Part shown: positions 11,641-21,370 of the stretch, in pieces
How the letters are laid out: every line of letters starts with the position of its first letter
Position numbering within the stretch: the first letter of the stretch is position 1
DNA from: Macrocystis pyrifera
Lineage: Eukaryota; Sar; Phaeophyceae; Laminariales; Laminariaceae
Direction: 5' to 3'
DNA length: 64,000 nt
Assembly (NCBI GenBank): GCA_031763025.1
Contig: JASSKH010000028.1
Coordinates: forward strand, 5,160,075 to 5,224,074
Translations under genes and position numbers: made by a program
The notes under the pieces: generated by a model
What the model saw: only the letters and a program-made list of their open reading frames with translations
The model's database searches: none
Told to the model about the DNA's origin: nothing

Positions 11641-12555
11641 TTCCGGGTGCTCAGGGTAATATCAAGGTTTCACAGGTAAATATATGCTCGAGAACAAATC
11701 GTAGTCCCGAGTACTGAGAGTATTGGAATACTGGCGGCAAAACTACTGCGAGTACTGAGAAGGCCCAAATACTGAGAGTAATGAGAGTGTGAGCAGTACC
11801 GAACCCCGAGAATACAGGTTGCTTAAAGTATGTACCCGCAGTAGTATCGAAACACGAAATAAATAAATACTTGGGGGTGAAGGCAATATATGCGCAGCAC
11901 CGAACCTCTCGAGATACTGAGAGCATTCGCAGTCATGCATAATGTTATACTTCGAAGTATCGAAATACTGGCAGACTGCTTTGATTGCTCAAGTTTTGTC
12001 TCCAGCGAAAGTAGTTTGCTCCAACTCCCACTCGTGTGGGACTATCTGGGTGTGTTTTGTGCCGAACGCTGGGCCTGAGACTTGTCGACACGGTGCACAA
12101 CGGTTGAAGTATACTTCATGCTCGAAGTACACTGGGCATATTGAGGGTATTTCATTACTGCGAGTGCTGAGTCTCGCAGAAGAAGCAGCAGCACGAACAC
12201 TACCAACGAACGAAATAAATACTGTTACAGACTAGTACTTACTGGTATACTTGTAGTACCCGCGGGACAGATCAACGAGATTCTCGAAACACAACAGGCG
12301 GTATCCATGCCAGCAGCAGTAGCGAACCCCGCATTAGTGCGAGCCCGAAGTATACGCAGTAGTATCTACAGAAGAACCTCAAAATACTGCGAATATATAT
12401 ACTCGCAGTATCGGTATCTCGAGTACAAAAACCCCGAAATACTGCGAGTGAGTGTACGAAGTACCTATCTATACGGTAATAGCAGCAGTATTTTCTCGAA
12501 CATACTTTGCTTTACTCCCAAGTATTCGGAGTACGTAGTAGCTGTGAAATGTTGA
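11641..12555 (+). repeat. Degenerate short repeats of the type CGAGTACTGAGAGTA
   Basis: Variants of ATACTGCGAGTACTGAGAG recur irregularly on both strands over about 0.9 kb. Not a clean tandem array and no gene recognised. Confidence 0.55.
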
Positions 12556-13830
12556 GGTATGAACGCACGCCACACGCAAGCGCGCCCAAACTCTTTAATT
12601 TGGGCTAAAACACACAAGCATGTACTCAATCATATTACGAGGTATACACGTTCAGAAAAGCAAGGTGTGGACGAATGTATTATTATTACTGCTGTAGTAC
12701 TCTGTTATAGTCCTGGTACAAAAATAGTCAAAAGTGAAAAAAAAAAAAACGTGGATGGTGCAAGTCGAACCTCGGAAACGAAAATAAATGTTATCCATCG
12801 CAGTATAAACGTATACGCTAGAACAGTGCTCTCGTACAACTGGCATGTGGTGCACGATCTCCTACATACAGCAGTAGTAGAGTAGCTTGTACAGGTACGA
12901 CTGCATATTCAGCAGTACTGCTGTAAAATGCAACGCGTGGAACGTACGTGTACTGATCCCCTTTCAGCTACTGGCTCTAGGATCTATCAGTCATCAATGT
13001 AGGACACACTGCAATCAGAACTATATACTGTATACAGTACTGCTGTAAGTAAGTACATTTGTACGAAGGCTGCTGTACGAATGAGCCGCAGTACGATCAT
13101 CCATACGCACAAGGTGTGCCCACTGCTGCTGCTGGGCAGCAGGGTTGGTTGTGGTGCTGTAGGAAGCTGGAGGCAAGCACGCTCTGTGCACTGCTGTGGG
13201 TATTGTTCTCTAGGCGGTGGTCCGAGCTCCGTGCAACAACCCAAAAAAAATGTATGTCGTATGGGATAATTTTTGTACGTCCATGCTGGGTACATGCGGA
13301 TAAAAAAATATATGGCAGACGATGGAATGCGGCCGACAGGCTCCGACAGAGACACAACCAACCACAGCAACACTGCGCATATGGTTGTGTCGAACACGCA
13401 CGGCGTGTGGGCGGCAGCGTTGGAACGATGGGATATGTGCATGTTGTTTGTTGTGTGTTGTGTACCTGGTATATGCCTGTGAGCTGTGTGCTCACAGCTC
13501 ATGATGAGAGCCAGGGGGAGAAAAAAGAGAGCATGACAATGTACCGATACGTACGTACAAAATAAAGCCTCTTGACTGAAACCAGGGAAATCGTCTTGTC
13601 CACTCCCGCCGGAAAAAAATATTTAAACGCCTGCCACGCGCTTCAGAGTGCACGGATCGTGCCGAGACCTAGATCAATGTGTCCAGCAGGGCTTCCCGTG
13701 TCCGTGTACTCACTGTTTTGCCTAAAAGTGCTCGTGCGAAGAGAAAAGTTGGCAAAAGTACGAAAATTTGACAAATATACGTGTACATATTAATCGTGGC
13801 GGTGTGCACATGTGGCGAGTATGTCGCTTT
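12556..13830 (+). other. Non-coding region, no recognised gene
   Basis: Frames of 168-171 codons overlap on both strands at 12987-13565. Neither contains a motif, and open frames on both strands suggest composition rather than coding. CAGCAGTA-type motifs are frequent. Confidence 0.45.
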
Positions 13831-13965
13831 CTTCACATTAAACCGTTCTTTCTACCCGTCGACATCCAGCACAACCAGTGTCCGTGCCGATTCTTCGATC
13901 CTAGAGAGATACAAGTTCTGTGGTCACAAAGCTACGCCACAGAGATACTACGTTGCCACGTATGT
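13831..13965 (+). repeat. Dispersed repeat Y, copy 1
   Basis: Begins CTTCACATTAAACCGTTCTT and contains CGACATCCAGCACAACCAGT. Other copies at 14189-14330, 29201-29300 and 41071-41170. It is part of the larger repeats R1 and R2. Confidence 0.9.
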
Positions 13966-14188
13966 GCATGCACCCTGGTAGTATCCAACAGATACATTCC
14001 AAGTATATAGGACAAGTGGTCGGACCCATTCGGGCAGCATAGTATAGTAGGGCCTGGTCGTAGGTAAATGCAGAAAGGAAGTACGGGGGGGGGGGTTACC
14101 GCTACTTATTAAAATATGTCGTAGCTCGGTGTATGAGGCGAATACATTTTGTTCCGAGGCACGAACAAGTTCGGATGTTGTTGTTTTT

Positions 14189-14330
14189 CTTCGCATTAAA
14201 CCGTTCTTTCTACCCGTCGACATCCAGCACAACCAGTGTCCGTGCCGATTCTTCAATCCTAGAGAGATACAGGTTCTGTGGTCACAAAGCTAAGCCACAG
14301 CAGAGATACTATGTTGCCACGTATGCAATG
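14189..14330 (+). repeat. Dispersed repeat Y, copy 2
   Basis: Nearly identical to copy 1 about 358 bp upstream, starting TCTTCGCATTAAACCG and running to the ATACTATGTTGCCACGTATG block. Confidence 0.9.
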
Positions 14331-14654
14331 CAATGCCATGTCATCATACTGCATACGATAGGCACGACATACACATGCCATGACCTAGAGAAACGAAACA
14401 AAGAGAAAAACAAAAAACAAAAAACAAAGAAGACAATTCGAAAGAGCAAAAGAAGCAAGAAAAAAAAAAAAAATACAACTATAATTACGATTTTTGGGGT
14501 CGTTGTCACTTGCTAGCTCTTGGCAGACAGACCGACTGATAGACAGCTCTTCGCAAACAGCCCTTCTTCTTTGAAACAGCCAACAGCCAAACAACCTTTC
14601 TTCCTTCTTTGAAACAGCCGAACAGCCAAACAACCTTTCTTCTTTCTTCTTCGC

Positions 14655-14927
14655 AAACTGCCAACCAATAGACAGCTCTTCGCACGGCGCCTAAAAGAGG
14701 CGTCTCGCCTTCGACGAACGGCATAGGTGCAGCTGTCGGCGGCCAAGCTGCTGCTGTCGGTGCCGAACCTGCTGGTGCTGCAACCCCCGCCTCTCCCTTC
14801 TCCACGCCCCCTAAGCTCACCTCCTCCTCGTCGAGAGGCGCGTGGTCCTCGCCCTCTGGAGAGAGAGCGGCAACGACAAAGGCCGACCTGGTGCCGGCTG
14901 TTGTTTGCGGCCGGTGCACGGACCAGC
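14655..14927 (+). pseudogene. Zinc-finger gene copy A, exon-1 first half
   Basis: Matches exon 1 of the copy-B gene (from 61105), in a Pro/Ala/Ser-rich frame ending VPAVVCGRCTDQ. At 14927 the homology stops abruptly because the rest of exon 1, intron 1 and most of exon 2 lie inverted at 14928-15347. On the plus strand the frame runs on into unrelated, Cys-containing residues and stops at a TGA near 15058. As a gene this copy is broken. Confidence 0.65.
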
Positions 14928-15347
14928 GGACGGCGACAGCTGAATCCTCCGTTCCTTCGTTCACGTCCCGCAAACAGTTGTGCATGTGCGCGTTCGCGTG
15001 CACTATGTGTAAGAGGAGCCGACGCAACGCACGAAGGGGAAAGAACGAGCATGGATGAGTAAAAAAAAAAATAAACGCTTTGACGTAGGTTTGTATGCAA
15101 AAAGGCAATTGAAAACCCCCAACAAACGTACTGGCAACATACAGCATGCACAATAGACATAAGACACTCACCACCGTCAGCAGTCTCGAGGGAGTACGAG
15201 ACAGTCCCTTCCTTGATCGGGCGAGCACAGAACTCGCAGTCGGTTGCCCTGTCAGGATGATCCCGCCACCAGCGCACGTGAGATCCTTGCAGGTGGCGAA
15301 GGCCACACGTTTTTGGCACCAGGCGCGGAGTTCTTGACCAAGTAAGT
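14928..15347 (-). pseudogene. Inverted segment of zinc-finger gene copy A (end of exon 1, intron 1, most of exon 2)
   Basis: The reverse complement of this stretch matches 61361-61780 of copy B. On the minus strand it carries the second half of exon 1 (KRVAFATCKDLTCAGGG, then CEFCARPIKEGTVSYS) and exon-2 sequence (HANAHMHNCLRDVNEG). Compared with copy B it is one base shorter just before the CEFC codons, so the two halves of exon 1 fall in different frames. A GTAAGT sequence sits at the right breakpoint. Inverted orientation plus the frame change makes a working product unlikely. Confidence 0.85.
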
Positions 15348-15419
15348 GCTGCACCGAACGACGTGAGTACTGCTGCTACTGTGGTGCATTTTCGGTGATT
15401 TCTGTGTGCACATGTTTTG

Positions 15420-15742
15420 GTGTCCCTACGTACTCATTTTGCTCGTTTTCGGCTGCCGCTGCTGCTGCTGCTGCTGCTGTCAGCGCCACGCCATGAGTGC
15501 TGCTGCTGCTGTGCACCTGCTTCTCCTGTGCTCTCGCTGCTGCTGTAGTGCTGCTGCGTTGTTGCCGTGCTGTGCACGTGCTGCTCCTGTGCACTTGCTG
15601 CTGCTGTATGTAGTGCTGCTGCGTTGTTGCCGTGCATCATGCTGGAAGCGTACATATTTTCGGATCGTCAATTCCGTAGGTTTTGCGATGGCGGCATACC
15701 AGGGTACATGTTTTTTTTTCATCCTTTTTTTTCATATCGTTG

Positions 15743-15795
<53 letters not shown>

Positions 15796-16334
15796 GCGGC
15801 GATTCATTGCAGCTTCTGCTGCTGCTAATGCTGTAGCTGCTGCTGCTGCTGCTGCTGCTGCTAATGCTGCCGCGATATCTACTGAATGTTCGTATGTACT
15901 CGGATTACTGTTTTTCTTGGTCGTTTTTGTACCCAAATGGTTCTTTTGATACGTGTAAAAATATGTTTGTCGTTTTGCTCCTGTATTTTGCGTACGTACT
16001 GCTTTTTCTCGTTTTTGGCTTGGTTATTTTCATATCGTTGCTATGGTGCTGCTGTGGTGCTGCTGCGTTGTTGCCGTACATCATGTTGCACTTGTGTGTG
16101 TACATATTTCGGTATCGTCAATGAAATTCCGTAGGTTTTGCGATTGCGGCATACCAGGTACCAGGGTACATACTTTTTTTCTTCCTTATTTTCATGTCGT
16201 TGCTATGCTGCTGCTGCCAACGCGGATTATTGTTTTTATTGGCCGTTTTTGTACCCAAATAAATGTTGTTTTTGAACGTAAAAAAAATATTTTGGTCGTT
16301 TTGCTCCTGCATTTTGCGTAAGTACTACTATTTC
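15420..16334 (+). repeat. Intronic CTG-rich long-unit satellite, copy A, left part
   Basis: Units contain TTTTCATATCGTTGCTATG, CTG runs (15446-15480; about 16 CTG at 15744-15793), GTTGTTGCCGTACATCATG and GCGGCATACCAGGGTACAT. Unit length is roughly 420-480 bp, with truncated units. It continues at 18354-18810 and 19227-19440 after the LTR insertions, and the same family fills intron 2 of copy B. Apparent poly-Gln, poly-Leu or poly-Cys frames are by-products. Confidence 0.85.
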
Positions 16335-16643
16335 TGTGAGTCTCAGGTCGTTACTCTACAGTCAGTGGTTCATCCGTTATCGTGGATATTGACTCTTGTA
16401 CTAAAAGTGGCCGCAGATCTCCGTAGATCTGATGATAGTTGAGGCGGGGAATTACCAGCCTCCATCACCAAATAATTGCTGATGACTGTCATGTGAGATG
16501 ACTTGCGTCATGCTTCATGAACACTTCTGCTCGGCTGACCGTGCCGAGCCTCACCTATACCTGGCGTGTCCTCCACGCTACACCTTACCGAAAGAGAAGC
16601 TTGCTGCAGACCCAGGTCGAACCTGAGATACACCCATCTCACA
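16335..16643 (+). repeat. LTR 1 of the miniature array
   Basis: TGTGAG...CTCACA ends. Contains an AGATCT direct pair (16435-16450), a stem GCTCGGC/GCCGAGC and a GGCGTG/CACGC stem near 16562-16580. Differs from LTR 2 and 3 at about three sites. Confidence 0.9.
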
Positions 16644-16693
16644 TTGGCGTCGACTGTGAGGCTTGAGCCTGCAGGAAGTTTTCTTTTTCGTGT

Positions 16694-16924
16694 TTGGTCG
16701 GGACTATGGTCAGGAAAAAGAAGAACGCGGAAAAAAAACCTCCCCCTGAACCCGATCCTACAGCGGTCGTGCAAACGACGGAGGAAGTAGACTTCGAGCC
16801 TTCTGATGAAGGAGAAGTCGAGTCTACGTATACCATAGCAAGTATACATGGTTCCGTACACCATAGTATAGATGGTTCCGTATACCATTGTTATAAAAGG
16901 TTCTGGTTGCGCATATTAATTTAA
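16694..16924 (+). CDS. Short gag-like leftover in the miniature element, 76 codons
   Basis: Starts soon after the primer-binding site. It is rich in Lys, Pro and acidic residues (MVRKKKNAEKK, then EVDFEPSDEGEVEST). The position and composition fit an N-terminal gag remnant, but nothing diagnostic is left. Repeated identically at 17547-17777 in the second internal region. Confidence 0.35.
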   Translation: MVGTMVRKKKNAEKKPPPEPDPTAVVQTTEEVDFEPSDEGEVESTYTIASIHGSVHHSIDGSVYHCYKRFWLRILI

Positions 16925-16935
16925 TATACGCACCG

Positions 16936-17081
16936 CCACTGGTAGTTGATACATCGTTAGTATATGACTGATTATGTAGTAAAATTCTATCATAGTCACA
17001 CAAGCCCGTGGTTTTCACTACGCTGGGAGTGACATGGTTTGAAAATGAACCAGTTGAATCATATACATCAACTACCACTCA
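16936..17081. repeat. Inverted repeat inside the internal region
   Basis: TGGTAGTTGATACAT near 16940 pairs with ATACATCAACTACCA near 17063 around a ~110-bp loop. Repeated at +853. Could be a folded packaging signal or a small nested element. Confidence 0.6.
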
Positions 17082-17187
17082 CTGTACAAATTTCTGACTA
17101 GTAGAGAACCTAGAAACCGTTCCTTCTAGAATGTTCGAAACCTTTGCTGGGTTCTCCAGTAAGAGGCGTTCAAACATTGGGGGGCGA

Positions 17188-17496
17188 TGTGAGTCTCAGG
17201 TCGTTACTCTACAGTCAGTGGTTCATCCGTTATCGTGGATATTGACTCTTGTACTAAAAGTGGCCGCAGATCTCCGTAGATCTGATGATAGTTGAGGCGG
17301 GGAATTACCAGCCTCCATCACCAAGTAATTGCTGATGACTGTCATGTGAGATGACTTGTGTCATGCTTCATGATCACTTCTGCTCGGCTGACCGTGCCGA
17401 GCCTCACCTATACCTGGCGTGTCCTCCACGCTACACCTTACCGAAAGAGAAGCTTGCTGCAGACCCAGGTCGAACCTGAGATACACCCATCTCACA
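17188..17496 (+). repeat. LTR 2 of the miniature array
   Basis: Same boundaries and motifs as LTR 1; appears identical to LTR 3 by eye. Confidence 0.9.
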
Positions 17497-18040
17497 TTGG
17501 CGTCGACTGTGAGGCTTGAGCCTGCAGGAAGTTTTCTTTTTCGTGTTTGGTCGGGACTATGGTCAGGAAAAAGAAGAACGCGGAAAAAAAACCTCCCCCT
17601 GAACCCGATCCTACAGCGGTCGTGCAAACGACGGAGGAAGTAGACTTCGAGCCTTCTGATGAAGGAGAAGTCGAGTCTACGTATACCATAGCAAGTATAC
17701 ATGGTTCCGTACACCATAGTATAGATGGTTCCGTATACCATTGTTATAAAAGGTTCTGGTTGCGCATATTAATTTAATATACGCACCGCCACTGGTAGTT
17801 GATACATCGTTAGTATATGACTGATTATGTAGTAAAATTCTATCATAGTCACACAAGCCCGTGGTTTTCACTACGCTGGGAGTGACATGGTTTGAAAATG
17901 AACCAGTTGAATCATATACATCAACTACCACTCACTGTACAAATTTCTGACTAGTAGAGAACCTAGAAACCGTTCCTTCTAGAATGTTCGAAACCTTTGC
18001 TGGGTTCTCCAGTAAGAGGCGTTCAAACATTGGGGGGCGA

Positions 18041-18349
18041 TGTGAGTCTCAGGTCGTTACTCTACAGTCAGTGGTTCATCCGTTATCGTGGATATTGACT
18101 CTTGTACTAAAAGTGGCCGCAGATCTCCGTAGATCTGATGATAGTTGAGGCGGGGAATTACCAGCCTCCATCACCAAGTAATTGCTGATGACTGTCATGT
18201 GAGATGACTTGTGTCATGCTTCATGATCACTTCTGCTCGGCTGACCGTGCCGAGCCTCACCTATACCTGGCGTGTCCTCCACGCTACACCTTACCGAAAG
18301 AGAAGCTTGCTGCAGACCCAGGTCGAACCTGAGATACACCCATCTCACA
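18041..18349 (+). repeat. LTR 3 of the miniature array
   Basis: Ends at CTCACA (18349) and is followed at once by the TTTC target duplication and host satellite sequence. Confidence 0.9.
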
Positions 18350-18353
18350 TTTC

Positions 18354-18810
18354 TCGTATTTCGTATTGTTGCTATGCTGATGCTGCTGGGTTGTTGCCGT
18401 ACAGCGTGCGGAGGTGGGTCTATAGTGAGGTACCAAAAATACTTTTCGGACGGCCTCGGGGTACATAGTTTTTTCTCCTTTCTTTTCATATCGTTGCTAT
18501 GCTGGTGCTGCCAACGCTGTGGCGATCCGTTGCTGCTTCTGCTGCTGCTGCTGCTGCTCTGCTTTTAGTGCTGCCGCAATATTCACTGAATGTTTGTACG
18601 TACTCGGATAATTGTGTTTCCTGGTCGTTTTGTGGCGCTGCTGCGTTGTTGCCGTACATCATGCAGGACATGATTTGTGTGTCAATTACACTTAAACTTG
18701 TGCGTGTATACATATTTCTGTATCGTCAATGATTTTTTTTTGTCGTGCTGCTGCGTTGTTGCCGTACATCATGCTGGGCATGATTTGTGTGTCAATTACA
18801 CTTAAACTTG
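18354..18810 (+). repeat. Intronic CTG-rich satellite, copy A, middle part
   Basis: Continues the satellite interrupted by the miniature array; contains CATATCGTTGCTATGCTG and two GTTGTTGCCGTACATCATG blocks (near 18645 and 18757). Confidence 0.8.
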
Positions 18811-19226
18811 TGTGGGTTCCAGGTTCTCGACCAGACCATCGCATGGGTATTGTCCCGCGGAGGTCCCACCATTCGCCGAGGTCGTGGATATCCGTATATC
18901 TTATTGTACGACTGTGGTCATCCATATTCCATGACTATTTGTTGTCGTCAGCAGAGATGTCGTCAGCAGTGACATTGTCCCGTGACAAGTAGTCACTGCG
19001 GATTGGAATGCAAGGCCCGTGCCTCGCACACACTCTCTCTTCCTCTTCCATCATCGTTGATGGTTGTTCGTGAGATCGTCCGTACCGATCCCATACCAAA
19101 ACCTGGCGTGTCCTACACGCTACACCTTCTAAGAAAGGGAAGTGCCACAGATGTCGAGTCGAACCGGGGGGTCCTCCCCACATTTGGCGTCGACGGCAGG
19201 ACACGAACCTGGGGGTCCTCCCCACA
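18811..19226 (+). mobile_element. Rearranged solo LTR of a related LTR family
   Basis: An LTR with TGTGGG...CCCACA ends spans 18811-19182. It is followed by primer-binding-like TTTGGCGTCGACGGCAGG and then a second copy of the LTR's last 14 bases (GGTCCTCCCCACA type) at 19213-19226. CTTG flanks both sides (18807-18810, 19227-19230), a 4-bp target duplication. It shares a CTGGCGTGTCCTACACGCTA-like stem with the miniature element, so the families are related. The structure fits loss of the internal region and most of the 3' LTR. Confidence 0.75.
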
Positions 19227-19461
19227 CTTGTGCGTGTATACATATTTCTGTATCGTAAATGATTTATTTTGTGGTGCTGCTGCGTTGTTGCCGTACATCA
19301 TGCTGGACGTGATTTGTGTGTGTACTGTCCTACACTTGTGTGTGTAAATATTTCTGTATCGTCAATGAAATTACGTACTTGCTGCTTCTCTGCTGCTTCT
19401 GCTGCTGCTGCTGCTGCCGTCGTATAGCAAGCGATTACGTACTGCTGTTGTGCCGCTGTAG
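19227..19461 (+). repeat. Intronic satellite, copy A, right part, up to the exon-3 acceptor
   Basis: More of the same satellite, then a CTG run (19390-19420) and the acceptor GCCGCTGTAG. Confidence 0.75.
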
Positions 19462-19896
19462 ATCAGTACAAACAATGAACTCTGCCCCCCCCCCCACGCC
19501 CCTTCCCCCTCCCCCGCCATTCCCTGCACGCCACTCCCGCCCCGCGCACCCTATGTTTACTTCGACCAGGTCCGTGGCAAGTGCTACAACTGCCGCCTGA
19601 CGGACTCCACCATCAAAGACGGAGACATGATCATCAAACGCAAAAAGACTCCTTTCCATTTCGCCTGCTCCAGGGCTTCGCGGAATTCCGAAGCAGTACG
19701 CCAAGCAGATTGTCGCCATCCAGGACGAACGAAAGGAAACAAATTGTTTCCCACATTTCCCAAAATCACGATTATTTCCTACACATATCCAACGGGTTCA
19801 GCAGCGAACAGATGCACATTCTGGGCCTCCCTCCTCGTTACTACAGCAGCCTGGAACTATTTACATATCATGTCTCATCCAAAACTCCTATGCTAG
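19462..19896 (+). pseudogene. Zinc-finger gene copy A, exon 3
   Basis: Follows GCTGTAG as a 3' splice site. In the phase predicted from copy B, the frame gives a Pro-rich leader, then APYVYFDQVRGKCYNC and TPFHFAC: a C-x2-C...H-x2-C zinc finger. An 11-base C run in the leader keeps the frame. The frame ends at a stop at 19894-19896. Just after the finger another frame reads IPKQYAKQIVAIQDERK, which looks more protein-like than the direct continuation (SRNSEAVRQADC), so a 1-base shift may be present; copy B shows the same. Exons 1 and 2 of this copy are broken, so I call it a pseudogene. Confidence 0.65.
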
Positions 19897-20110
19897 CTAC
19901 ATCGAAATCGCGGCCGCCCAGCAACTATACAACATTTCCATACCCGTTGTCGTTGCCGGCACCGCTGTTTTTCTCCTGTCCCAAACCTTCCCTTAAACAA
20001 CAGCCTGTATGTTGTATATCATCCACATGCCAAGCACTACTCCACTCTCTCCCCACACTGATGGAAGATGTTATTCTTATTATTAGACGAATGTCATTCT
20101 TACTCTTGCG

Positions 20111-20860
20111 TCACCCGATCTTACGTTTCACATTACATGCATAAATAAACGCGATTATTACATCTTTCACCGTTTCTTACGCAAATACATTTAGTTTGGT
20201 TGGCTTTGGGCTATGACGCCAATTAATTGCAGTTATATGTACAAGAAACGACGGAATGCCCACTCCGAAGAAGGAAAGCCTTGTATATATATATATATAT
20301 ATATATAAAAAAAACAGAATATCGTGCCCCCCCCGCAGGGGATCCGGCAGACACTTGAAAAGAACGAGCTGGAAAAAAAAAGGAAAAAGAAGAAAAACCA
20401 CCACTAGTCGTCGTCAACAAAGTAAAAATAACAGGCAAACCAAACCAACGCACAAAGCATCCTTCAGGTAGCGGCAGCAGTTTATGGTACGAATAGCACA
20501 GCCAGGGTCTCCCTGCTAGTCCGCCTGGTGCCTTGCTACCCTGTCTGCCGCCTCCGTTCAGCGTTCGTCAACTATGCCCGGCCCCTCGGCGTCAGACAGT
20601 ACGAAACAAGCAAAGCAAGCTCGCCATCCACCCATGCCACACAACTCCTTCAACAAGGCTTATCAATCGGAGAAAGAAAGAGAAAGAAATAAAATGAAAA
20701 TCACATAGGGTCAGCGCAAAAAGAAGACAAAATGAAACAAAAAATAAACCAAAACAAAAGGAAGACAAAGGAAGACCACGTTCGAACCAGCTGCACCAGC
20801 TGGTGGCACGAGTAGTATAGGCATGTTCTACTTCCTATTAATAGTCTGCCCGGTACCTTG
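20111..20860 (+). other. Non-coding region with TA microsatellite and a LINE-3'-end-like repeat
   Basis: A TA microsatellite lies at 20283-20307. CCTTGCTACCCTGTCTGCC occurs near 20531 and again near 20856, next to the LINE end, so a second LINE 3' fragment may be present. A-rich tracts near 20670-20770. Confidence 0.5.
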
Positions 20861-21370
20861 CTACCCTGTCTGCCATCTCCTTCCTACTTTCGTCCACTGT
20901 AATTTCCCTTCGACTCCTGTCCCCCCCCCTCTCGGCATTCCCTTGGTCTGGTTTTCTGCCACTCCTCTTGGTGCCCCATTCCCTTGGACACCACCCACGG
21001 CGGATGCGCGGTGCTGCCTACTCAGCTCAGCCTCAGCTTCGTGCCACCTCACCATGAACCGTTCGACTGCTTCGAGGATCCCCCGGTACCACGTCCCCGC
21101 TTTTTTTGCAGCAGTGGACCACAGCGCGGTCTCAACTCGAAACACCAAGGGGGCAAGTTCCGTTGACCCTTCGGTGGCTCGGAACTCCCCAAGGTCTTTG
21201 ACTATGCATCTATGCCAAGTCTTGAACGGTCCGCCAGGTCTCGGGTTCTCCTCACCAGCCATCGTCCCGAACATCACCCGACTGGGTAATTGATCCTTGC
21301 TTTGCCGTGCCACCCCCCCCCCGCGAAGAAGCGCCGCCGCTTGCGGATGGTCACTTCGATACTCTCGCAA
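20861..21370 (-). pseudogene. LINE C-terminal region
   Basis: After a frameshift near 21300 (at a C run, 21313-21321), the frame resumes as [18 protein letters not shown] and WHRCIVKDL, a C-terminal segment shared by many LINE proteins. It ends at a stop at 20861. Confidence 0.7.

Larger units (their letters stand above)
16335..18349 (+). mobile_element. Miniature LTR retrotransposon (TRIM-type) as a tandem LTR-internal-LTR-internal-LTR array
   Basis: Three LTRs of 309 bp (16335-16643, 17188-17496, 18041-18349) begin TGTGAG and end CTCACA, separated by two 544-bp internal regions. The period is exactly 853 bp. The sequence after each of the first two LTRs (TTGGCGTCGACTGTGAGG) is a candidate primer-binding site. 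ATTGGGGGGCGA just before the next LTR is a candidate polypurine tract. The array is flanked by TTTC at 16331-16334 and 18350-18353, a 4-bp target duplication. It lacks pol and must depend on another element. Copies 2 and 3 look identical and copy 1 differs at a few bases, so it is young. It inserted into the intronic satellite of copy A. Confidence 0.92.
14475..20110 (+). repeat. Segmental duplication copy A (partner 60905-64000)
   Basis: Direct match to 60905-64000 over the gene exons, the intronic satellite and the exon-3 region. Copy A is longer because it contains two LTR-element insertions. It also carries a ~420-bp internal inversion (14928-15347). Copy B runs off the right edge, so the true length is unknown. 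Confidence 0.9.

Noticed and set aside
12987-13565. Overlapping genes on opposite strands
   Set aside because: Both frames are open by composition and neither has a motif or a splice context.
14506-15354. 282-codon minus-strand gene
   Set aside because: It spans the inversion breakpoint and mixes antisense low-complexity sequence with the inverted exons.
15403-15936. Poly-Gln, poly-Leu or poly-Cys proteins
   Set aside because: Frames through CTG/CAG microsatellite in an intron, open on both strands.
16335-18349. Hammerhead ribozyme (retrozyme) in the miniature LTR array
   Set aside because: Size, tandem array and 4-bp duplication fit, and CTGATGA occurs several times per unit. But I find no stem followed by GAAA at the required place. 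An Infernal scan on both strands would settle it.
19581-20144. 187-codon plus-strand gene
   Set aside because: Alternative frame of exon 3. Copy B's matching frame is disturbed by small indels and a TAA, and the phase from exon 2 selects another frame. Not fully excluded as a downstream exon.
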